The notes under the pieces: generated by a model
Told to the model about the DNA's origin: nothing
Database searches by the model: none
Seen by the model: the letters and a program-made list of their open reading frames with translations, nothing else
Translations under genes and position numbers: made by a program
Part shown: positions 6,462-13,003 of the stretch, in pieces
Layout of the letters: the number at the start of each line of letters is the position of its first letter
How positions within the stretch are numbered: position 1 is the stretch's first letter
Assembly: GCA_964568355.1 (NCBI GenBank)
Contig: CAZMRK010000032.1
Coordinates: forward strand, 1 to 21,877
Source of the DNA: JAJPJX01 sp964568355
GTDB lineage: Bacteria; Acidobacteriota; Terriglobia; Bryobacterales; Bryobacteraceae
Direction: 5' to 3'
DNA: 21,877 nt

Positions 6462-9400
6462 GAACATATTTATCGAAAGCCTGCCAGGCGGCCGCGGCGG
6501 TGCTCTTGTTCTGCGCCGGCACCGCCTTGGCACAGCTCACCAATGCCGATATCGCGGGATCCGTGCGCGACCCGCAGGGCCTGCCCGTTGCCGGCGCCCG
6601 TGTCGAAGCCGTCAATCAAAAAACCGGCCAGCGGTTTGCCACGGAATCCAACACCCTGGGGGAATATCTGTTGCGAGCGCTGCCCATCGGCGACTATTCC
6701 GTGCTCGTGGAAGCCTCCGGCTTCAAATCCTACCGGCGCGAGAATGTAGGGCTGACGACAGCCCAGATCGCCCGGGTGAACGCCCAGTTGGAAGTCGGCG
6801 CGGTGAGCGAAGCCGTCACCGTTACCTCGGAGCTTCGCCCCGTGGATACGCAGACCGGCACGCTGGGAACGCTGGTGGATACCAAGCGGCTGGAAGCGCT
6901 GCCGCTGCAGGGACGCAACGTGCTGGGTCTGGCGGCACTGACTCCCGGCGTCACCAAAACGGGCCTGGCCAACGGCCCTTCTTCCGGTCAGCAGAGCATC
7001 AGCGTGGACGGGAACCGCACGTCGGCGACCAACGTGATGCTGGACGGCGCATCCATGTACTACGCGCACCGGGGCGCGGCCCTGATCCAACCGCCGCCGG
7101 ATGCCGTAGAGGAAGTCAAAATCATTACCAACGGGGTCGGCTCGGATTTCAAGCGCGGCTCGGCAGCCATCTCCGTAGTGACCCGCGGCGGCACCAACGA
7201 ATTTCACGGTTCTCTGTGGGATTATTTCCGCAATGATGCCCTCAATGCGCGCAGCTTTTTTGCCAGCAATGTTTCCAAGCTCCGGTATAACCAGTTCGGT
7301 GGAGCCTTTGGCGGCCCGATCAAGCGTAACAAGGTGTTTTTCTTCGGCTCGTTCCAGGGCTTCGAAAATCCCTCCGACCAGCTCGCCTCGTCGGCGTTTC
7401 CTCCCACGGCGGCTCAACGAGCCGGGGACTTCTCCGCCGTCACAGGCAAAAAGCCGGTGGATCCGCTGACGGGGCAGGCCTTCCCCAACGCCCAGATTCC
7501 GCAGAGCCGGATGGACCCGATCGCATTGAAGCTGCTCGACCGGATTCCCCAGCCGAACCGCGCCAACGGGCAGTACGTAGTGCAGGACAGAGTCTCAGCC
7601 AACGACCGCATGTATCTGGGGCGAGTCGATTACGATTTCACCGCGGCCGACCGGACCACCTTCCGGTACTTCTACGACAGCCCGTCCTCGCAAAATCCGT
7701 TTCCGAACGGCGGTAATGTGGATCTTTATGCCAGCTCCGTTCCGAGCAACCGGTCGCAGAACTGGAATCTGGCGCATGTCCACACGTTCAGTCCGACGAT
7801 GGTGCTGAACTTCCGCGCCAGCGTGACCCGTTTCCGGTACGCGGAGGCCAATACCGTGAGAGACACCCTGGCATCGCTTGGTTCGAACTTCATAGTGGCG
7901 GGCGGACCGGGTAGCCTGCCTTATCTTTCCGTGTCGGGAAGCTTTGTCGCCGGAGCCGCGCGCGAAGGCGCCCGGATCAGCGACACCAACGAAATGAGCG
8001 GCGACCTGAGCTGGTTCAAAGGCAGGCACGAAATCCGTTTTGGCGCCGATGTGCAGAGAATGCGGTTCTTCTTCGGCAATGCCGACCGGTCCAACGGCGA
8101 ATTTTATTTCGACGGGAGCGTCACGGGAAACTCGGTGGCGGATTTTCTGATCGGCCAGCCAGTCAGCATGTGGCAGCAATCCTATAAGAACAACGATACG
8201 CGGAACTGGGCGCCCGGCTTCTATTTTCAGGACCGCTGGCGGGTAACTCCCCGCCTGAGCTTGACGCTCGGCATGCGGTGGGACATTTTCATGGACTGGC
8301 GCATGATCAACCAGGGTGCTTTTTCACTGGTGCCGGGCGCCCACTCGACATATATTCCGAAGGCTCCCACGGGCATTCTGTACGATCACGACAGCAACTA
8401 TCCCTATCGCACCGATTGGACGAATCCGGCGCCGCGCGTGGGCTTCGCCTACGATGTTTTCGGCAACGGCAAGACCAGCATCCGCGGTGGATACGGCATC
8501 AGCTACGATCCCCTCATCGGACAACTCGCCAACCAGTCCGCGCAGCCGTTTGGATATGAGCTGAACACCACCAATGTCGGGCCAATCTCCGATCCATACC
8601 GGTTTCTGCCCTCGGTGCCGTTCAACAAGCCCTTCGATTTGCAGAATCCAACATATTCGACGCCGATCTCGATGGCCGGTTCGTTTCTCAGCAAGACGGT
8701 CACTCCATACGCTCAGAACTTGAATCTCACGGTGGAACAGCAGATCGCGCCCCGCACGATGGTACAGGCCAGCTATGTGGGCTCCCTGGTGCGCCATGAA
8801 GGGAATGAGCGGCAGCAGAACCCGGCTGTCTACATCCCGGGCGCGTCCACTACGCAGAATACGGACCAGCGCAGGATCTATGCGCCCACGTTCGGGGACA
8901 TCACCGGCTGGGCCACCGACGGCATCGCGAGCTACAACGCATTGCAGCTACGGGTTACCCGGAGCTTCAGCAAGGGCGTGACCTTCGACTTCGCGTATTC
9001 CTTCGCCAAAGCCATTGACGAATCGAGCCGCAATGATGCCGCCAATAACTGGGGCCTGCAGAATCCGTTTGACCGTCGCGGCAACCGCGGCCTGGGCGAT
9101 AACCAGATCGCCAACCGCCTGGTCGGCTCGTGGGTTTGGGAACTGCCCTACTGGTGGCAACAACGGTCGCTCGCGGCCAAGATTTTGGGTGGATGGCAAC
9201 TGGCAGGCATCGTGACGGTACAAGACGGCCTGCCGTTTACCGTCACCTCCGGGAAGGACAACTCGCTGACCGGGGTGGGAGCCGATCGTCCGAATCTGCT
9301 GGGAGATCCCGCTCTGAGCACCAGCCGCCCGACCAGCGAACTGCTGACGCGCTATTTCAATACGGCGATGTTCGCGGCCAACCTGCCGGGCCAGTATGGA

Positions 9401-9640
9401 AATGCCGGACGCAATATCCTGATCGGCCCGGGACTGATGACCTTCGATCTATCCGCAGGCAAACACTTCGCTATCACCGAGCACAAACGCGTAGAGTTCC
9501 GGTGCGACTCTTTCAACGCATTCAACCGGGCCAACTTCAGCAACCCGAACAGCAATCTTTCGAGCGGCAAGGCGTTCGGGCAGATCACCGGGGCGGCGGC
9601 CGGACGAACGCTGCAACTGGCTTTGCGCTTCGAATTCTGA
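6458..9640 (+). CDS. TonB-dependent receptor, Oar-like, with carboxypeptidase-regulatory-like domain
   Basis: Outer-membrane transporter-like protein of 1060 residues. A signal peptide (MRTYLSKACQ, hydrophobic core, ALAQ) is followed by a carboxypeptidase-regulatory-like beta-sandwich (about 27-112: GSVRDPQGLPVAGARVEAV, LPIGDYSVLVEASGFKSY), a plug (about 138-245: LPLQGRNVLGLAALTPGV, VDGNRTSATNVMLDGASM, SVVTRGGTNEFHGSLW) and a beta-barrel ending in the C-terminal aromatic LRFEF expected of outer-membrane barrels. The frame is open upstream from 6086, but ATG 6458 is chosen because the signal peptide starts there, AGGA precedes it, and it overlaps the upstream stop as ATGA. Such Oar-like proteins are abundant in Acidobacteria and are commonly assumed to import oligosaccharides. 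Placement in a LacI-controlled operon supports sugar uptake. Confidence 0.92.
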   Translation: MRTYLSKACQAAAAVLLFCAGTALAQLTNADIAGSVRDPQGLPVAGARVEAVNQKTGQRFATESNTLGEYLLRALPIGDYSVLVEASGFKSYRRENVGLTTAQIARVNAQLEVGAVSEAVTVTSELRPVDTQTGTLGTLVDTKRLEALPLQGRNVLGLAALTPGVTKTGLANGPSSGQQSISVDGNRTSATNVMLDGASMYYAHRGAALIQPPPDAVEEVKIITNGVGSDFKRGSAAISVVTRGGTNEFHGSLWDYFRNDALNARSFFASNVSKLRYNQFGGAFGGPIKRNKVFFFGSFQGFENPSDQLASSAFPPTAAQRAGDFSAVTGKKPVDPLTGQAFPNAQIPQSRMDPIALKLLDRIPQPNRANGQYVVQDRVSANDRMYLGRVDYDFTAADRTTFRYFYDSPSSQNPFPNGGNVDLYASSVPSNRSQNWNLAHVHTFSPTMVLNFRASVTRFRYAEANTVRDTLASLGSNFIVAGGPGSLPYLSVSGSFVAGAAREGARISDTNEMSGDLSWFKGRHEIRFGADVQRMRFFFGNADRSNGEFYFDGSVTGNSVADFLIGQPVSMWQQSYKNNDTRNWAPGFYFQDRWRVTPRLSLTLGMRWDIFMDWRMINQGAFSLVPGAHSTYIPKAPTGILYDHDSNYPYRTDWTNPAPRVGFAYDVFGNGKTSIRGGYGISYDPLIGQLANQSAQPFGYELNTTNVGPISDPYRFLPSVPFNKPFDLQNPTYSTPISMAGSFLSKTVTPYAQNLNLTVEQQIAPRTMVQASYVGSLVRHEGNERQQNPAVYIPGASTTQNTDQRRIYAPTFGDITGWATDGIASYNALQLRVTRSFSKGVTFDFAYSFAKAIDESSRNDAANNWGLQNPFDRRGNRGLGDNQIANRLVGSWVWELPYWWQQRSLAAKILGGWQLAGIVTVQDGLPFTVTSGKDNSLTGVGADRPNLLGDPALSTSRPTSELLTRYFNTAMFAANLPGQYGNAGRNILIGPGLMTFDLSAGKHFAITEHKRVEFRCDSFNAFNRANFSNPNSNLSSGKAFGQITGAAAGRTLQLALRFEF

Positions 9641-9646
9641 GCGGGC

Positions 9647-10615
9647 ATGGACACACGATCGCTCCATCACACCAATCTGAACGTGTCGCGCATCTGCCTC
9701 GGGACCATGACCTTCGGCGCGCAGTGCGACGAGGCGGAGGCCCGCCGCATGGTGGACCTCTGCCTGGACCGGGGAATCAATTTTATCGACACCGCCAATG
9801 TCTATAACGGAGGCGCGGCGGAAGCGATCACGGGACAGATTCTCCACGGCCGCCGCAGCCGCGTCGTGCTGGCGACCAAGGTAGGCCTCAAGATGGGCGA
9901 GGGCGCTGACCAGAGCGGGCTCTCGCGCCGCGCCATCCTTCGCGCCGTGGAGGAGAGCCTCGCGCGCCTGCGCACCGACTACCTGGACATCTATTACCTG
10001 CATCAGCCCGATTACACGGTTCCCCTCGAAGAAACGCTGGCCGCGATCGAGGATCTGGTGCGGGCCGGCAAGGTTCGTTATGCCGCAACATCGAACTATG
10101 CGGCCTGGCAAGTCTGCCGGATCGCGTGCCTGGCCCAAAGGACAAACGGCAGTCCGGCACGCATCGCCCAGCCGATGTACAACCTGCTGGCGCGTGGGAT
10201 CGAGCAGGAGTTTCTTCCCATGGCAAAAGAGCTGGGAGTTTCGACGGTGGTGTACAACCCGCTGGCCGGCGGCCTGCTGACCGGGAAGCACCGGAACGGC
10301 GCGCCGGAGCCGGGAACCCGCTTCGATCAGAGCCCGGCCTACAGGAGCCGTTACTGGCACGAGACGAACCTGCAAGCGGTAGCGCAACTGGCGGAGGCTG
10401 CCTGCTCCGAGGGACGCTCGCTGGTCAGCCTGGCCCTGAACTGGATCCTGCACCATACGCCGGCCGATTGTGTGGTGCTGGGAGCTTCGCGTCTGGAGCA
10501 GTTGCGGGAGAACCTGGACGTGCTCGCGGACGGCGGGATCTCGCCTCAGGCACTGGCAGCGTGCGACCAGGTCTGGGCGGAGCTTCGCGGCCGAGCGCCG
10601 CAGTACAATCGCTGA
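9647..10615 (+). CDS. Aldo/keto reductase
   Basis: Cytoplasmic NAD(P)H-dependent oxidoreductase of 322 residues, normal for the family. The AKR catalytic tetrad is visible: D48 and Y53 (FIDTANVYNGG), K78 (ATKVG) and H119 (YYLHQPD). The opening LNVSRICLGTMTFG and the later NLLARGIEQEFLPMAKELG and YNPLAGGLLTGK are typical of the sugar/voltage-gated-channel-beta-subunit-like AKR branch. It starts 6 bp after the TonB receptor stop, so it is in the same operon. Likely role is reduction or oxidation of a sugar-derived carbonyl, possibly in partnership with the SDR that follows 11 bp later; the substrate is unknown. Confidence 0.92.
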   Translation: MDTRSLHHTNLNVSRICLGTMTFGAQCDEAEARRMVDLCLDRGINFIDTANVYNGGAAEAITGQILHGRRSRVVLATKVGLKMGEGADQSGLSRRAILRAVEESLARLRTDYLDIYYLHQPDYTVPLEETLAAIEDLVRAGKVRYAATSNYAAWQVCRIACLAQRTNGSPARIAQPMYNLLARGIEQEFLPMAKELGVSTVVYNPLAGGLLTGKHRNGAPEPGTRFDQSPAYRSRYWHETNLQAVAQLAEAACSEGRSLVSLALNWILHHTPADCVVLGASRLEQLRENLDVLADGGISPQALAACDQVWAELRGRAPQYNR

Positions 10616-10626
10616 CGGTTACGGGA

Positions 10627-11421
10627 ATGACGGGACAATTGGCGGGCCAGCAGGTTCTGGCAGGGCAGATGGCGCTGATCACCGGTGCCGGGCAGGGCAT
10701 CGGCGAGGCCATGGCATGGTGTTTTGCCGAAGCGGGAGCGGCCATCGGCGTAGTGGATCGCGCCAGGGAGAGCGCCCAGGCGCGGGTGGCCGAACTGGCG
10801 CGGCGGGGCCATCGCGCGATGGCCTTCGAGACGGACGTCTCCGATGCGGGCCAGGTGGAAGAGATGGTGCGCCGGGCGGTCGAGGCTTTCGGCCGGATCG
10901 ACATTCTGGTCAACAACGCCGGCATCGGGCACGTAAAGCCGTTCCTGGAGATCCCCCTGGCAGAGTGGCAGAAGGTGCTCGACACCAATCTGACCGGGAC
11001 CTTTCTGTGCGCGCAGGCCGTCGCCCGAGTCATGGTGCGGCAAGGCTCGGGCGCGATCGTCAACGTGGCTTCCATCTCCGGAGAGAGAGGCGGGACCGGA
11101 CGGGCCGCCTATGGCGCCGCCAAGGCCGGAGTGATCCTGCTGACGAAAGTCATGGCGGTGGAACTGGCCAGTCTGGGCGTGCGGGTGAATGCCATCTCGC
11201 CCGGCCCGACGGAAACACAGCAGGTGCGCGAGTGTCATGACGAGGCGACGCGTGCGGCCTATCACCGGCTGCTGCCGATCGAGCGCTATGCCGATCCAAA
11301 GGAGATCGCTGCGGCGGCACTGTTCTTAGCCTCGCCGCAGGCGAGCTTCGTCTCGGGCCACATTTTGAATGTGGACGGCGGATTCGGGGCCGCCGGACTG
11401 ATTTTCAGCGCCGGGCAATAG
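10627..11421 (+). CDS. SDR-family oxidoreductase
   Basis: Short-chain dehydrogenase of 264 residues. The nucleotide-binding motif T19-G-A-G-Q-G-I-G26, the structural NNAG (96-99) and the catalytic S149, Y162 and K166 are all present. D44 at the end of the second beta strand (GVVDRA) suggests a preference for NAD(H) over NADP(H), by family rule. The C-terminus SGHILNVDGGFGAAG is classical. The open frame extends upstream through the AKR gene, but the ATG at 10627 gives the normal lead-in of about 16 residues before TGxxxGxG. It is the last gene of the LacI-region operon and probably oxidises a sugar, polyol or sugar acid. The VOC gene lies convergent 59 bp downstream. Confidence 0.93.
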   Translation: MTGQLAGQQVLAGQMALITGAGQGIGEAMAWCFAEAGAAIGVVDRARESAQARVAELARRGHRAMAFETDVSDAGQVEEMVRRAVEAFGRIDILVNNAGIGHVKPFLEIPLAEWQKVLDTNLTGTFLCAQAVARVMVRQGSGAIVNVASISGERGGTGRAAYGAAKAGVILLTKVMAVELASLGVRVNAISPGPTETQQVRECHDEATRAAYHRLLPIERYADPKEIAAAALFLASPQASFVSGHILNVDGGFGAAGLIFSAGQ

Positions 11422-11480
11422 GGAATAGAGTGCCGGCGCGGGCCTCTTCCGGCGGCATGGCCGCGCGCTTGCGCCGAGTT

Positions 11481-11834
11481 TTATCGATCGGACCAGACGG
11501 CCAGCTCGTTCCCGTTGGGGTCGGCGAAGTGAAATCGCCGGCCGCCGGGAAACGAGAAGGTGTCTTTCACGATCCTGCCGCCGGCGTTCCGGATCGATTG
11601 CTGGATCGCCGCCAGGTCGCTCGCGTAGATCACCAGCAAAGCGCCGCGGGCCGGTGGCGGTGTTTCGGCCGTGAACCCTCCACCGATGCGCCCGTCGAAA
11701 AAGCTGGTATAGCCGGGGCCATAGTCCTCGAATTTCCAGCCAAACACCGTTCCATAGAACGCCTTGGTGGCGTGAAGGTCGGACGCCGGCAGTTCGATGT
11801 AGTCGATTTGCTTCTCAGGCCTGGTCTCGCTCAC
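11481..11834 (-). CDS. VOC-family (glyoxalase/bleomycin-resistance-like) protein
   Basis: A 117-residue single VOC module, small for the family but complete. It starts KQIDYIELPASDLHATKAFYGTVFGWKFED, here split by eye as the first beta-alpha-beta unit (IDYIELPASDL, then ATKAFYGTVFGW), and ends FADPNGNELAVW. Glutamates in YIE and GNE are at typical metal-ligand positions. The start is a GTG at 11834 lying inside the AraC-family gene, a 20-bp overlap, so translation is likely coupled. Substrate is unknown: VOC proteins include isomerases, dioxygenases and binding proteins. The AraC partner may regulate the pair. Confidence 0.85.
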   Translation of the reverse strand: MSETRPEKQIDYIELPASDLHATKAFYGTVFGWKFEDYGPGYTSFFDGRIGGGFTAETPPPARGALLVIYASDLAAIQQSIRNAGGRIVKDTFSFPGGRRFHFADPNGNELAVWSDR

Positions 11835-12606
11835 CCTTCGATTCTACGGGCTGACCTGAGCGAGCGGATTGTAAATAACGGCCAGGCGTCACGCCGGAGA
11901 ACGTCTGGAATTCGTGGATGAAGTGCGCCTGATCGTAATAGCCGCAGGCAGCAGCGAAATGAGCCCAGTTCGGTTGGGCGTGTCCGCGTTGCATGCTTCT
12001 GATCCGCTCAGCCGCACGCCGGAAGCGGATGATCCGGCTGAGCAGCTTGGGCGGGACGCCGCTGCGAACCTGGCATCTTCGGCGAAAGTGCCGCGCGCTC
12101 ATGCCATGCTCCTCCGCCAGATAGCTCAGTCCTTCCGGATTTCCGGAGGAGAGCCGGCTCAGTGCTCGGTCGAGCGCGTCGGGAGGTTCGAGGGGGCGCA
12201 GTTCCCGCTCGACGATCCGGGCCATTTCCTCGCCAGAACGGCATTCCGCAAGCCTGTTGAGAAGCCCATTCGCCTTCGAACCCCAAAAGCTTTCGAGCGG
12301 CTCGACCTTATCGGTGAGAGCCGCGGTCTCGGGGATCAGGGCCGATGCCATGGCGGGCCGGAATCGCACTCCAAAGAAACACTCTCCAGGCTCCAGGGAG
12401 GGTGAGACCGGAGCAGTCATCAACCCAACGACGGTCAGAGCCGCCGGCTGGGCGTTCGGCTTCGAGAAGAGGATGTCCACGCAGCCATCCGGGAGCACCT
12501 GATGACTGGGCCGCCCGCGGCGAACCTCCAGGAACCAGTAGCACTCCACATATTGCGCGATCCGCGCACCCGGAGAGAACTCGCTATAGGCCGGAGGCAT
12601 TTCCAT
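11815..12606 (-). CDS. AraC-family transcriptional regulator with DUF6597-like N-terminal domain
   Basis: A 263-residue regulator. The N-terminal half (QYVECYWFLEV, VLPDGCVDILF, FFGVRFRPAMASAL) resembles the DUF6597 cupin-like domain common in AraC proteins paired with small enzymes. The C-terminal half is the double helix-turn-helix: LAEEHGMSARHFRRRCQVRS, then FAAACGYYDQAHFIHEFQTF and the family signature SGVTPGRY. It is divergent from padR, with 55 bp between them, and overlaps the VOC gene. A TACAAT -10-like hexamer (12607-12612 on the minus strand) lies directly before the ATG at 12606. If real, transcription would start at the second ATG (12600, residue 3), giving a leaderless mRNA, but no good -35 accompanies it. 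Confidence 0.88.
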   Translation of the reverse strand: MEMPPAYSEFSPGARIAQYVECYWFLEVRRGRPSHQVLPDGCVDILFSKPNAQPAALTVVGLMTAPVSPSLEPGECFFGVRFRPAMASALIPETAALTDKVEPLESFWGSKANGLLNRLAECRSGEEMARIVERELRPLEPPDALDRALSRLSSGNPEGLSYLAEEHGMSARHFRRRCQVRSGVPPKLLSRIIRFRRAAERIRSMQRGHAQPNWAHFAAACGYYDQAHFIHEFQTFSGVTPGRYLQSARSGQPVESKGERDQA

Positions 12607-12618
12607 ATTGTAAGAGGC

Positions 12619-12647
12619 TTGACGTGCGACTGCGCGTGGTGCATACT
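12619..12647 (+). promoter_or_regulatory. Putative promoter of padR-ADOP operon
   Basis: TTGACG (12619-12624, 5/6) and CATACT (12642-12647, 4/6) are 17 bp apart, and a TG two bases before the -10 makes it extended-like. The predicted start near 12654 is about 8 nt before the padR ATG. No clear PadR palindrome was found in the 55-bp intergenic region. Confidence 0.5.
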
Positions 12648-12661
12648 CGTCTCAAAAATCT

Positions 12662-13003
12662 ATGGGGCGACCACAACAACCCGGTACGGAGGCGATCGGG
12701 ACGCTTGATCTCCTGATCCTCTCCCGCCTGGCCCGCGGGCCGATGCACGGATTTGGTATCGCTGAATATCTCCACGGAGTCTCAGACGCCTTGCATGTAG
12801 AAGAGGGATCGTTGTATCCAGCCCTCCACCGCCTTGAATCACAAGGCTGGATAGAGTCGACGTGGGGCGTCTCCGAAAATAACCGCCGGGCTCGGTTTTA
12901 CAAGCTCACACCCCGCGGGCGCAAGCAGGTTACTGTACAGATCTCCAACTGGCGCCGGATGGTGGACGCGGTGAACCGGGTGATCGACCCACTGGTGTCA
13001 TGA
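12662..13003 (+). CDS. PadR-family transcriptional regulator
   Basis: A 113-residue winged-helix repressor of the short PadR class. Visible family features are GTLDLLILSRLARGPMHGFGIAEYL at about 13-37, the recognition and wing region VEEGSLYPALHRLESQGWIES, and RRARFYKLTPRGRKQV. The short C-terminal helix would form the dimer interface. It ends in ATGA shared with the start of the ADOP permease gene, the standard padR-ADOP arrangement of Acidobacteria, so it very likely controls this operon in response to a ligand or stress that cannot be read from sequence. Confidence 0.93.
   Translation: MGRPQQPGTEAIGTLDLLILSRLARGPMHGFGIAEYLHGVSDALHVEEGSLYPALHRLESQGWIESTWGVSENNRRARFYKLTPRGRKQVTVQISNWRRMVDAVNRVIDPLVS

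Noticed and set aside
5532..6533. Minus-strand open frame of 333 codons opposite the serine hydrolase-DUF4185 gene
   Set aside because: Antisense to a coherent two-domain protein, with no recognisable motif or ribosome binding site.
9449..10456. Minus-strand open frame of 335 codons opposite the aldo/keto reductase
   Set aside because: The plus strand encodes an AKR with all four catalytic residues. The opposite frame is a GC-driven shadow.
11463..11482. GCGC-loop-GCGC hairpin followed by TTTT between the SDR and VOC genes as a terminator
   Set aside because: The stem is only 4 bp and three bases separate it from a T run of four. Too weak to call as a Rho-independent terminator.
12607..12661. 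PadR-type operator between the AraC and padR genes
   Set aside because: No convincing inverted repeat of the usual PadR spacing could be found by eye in this 55-bp region.
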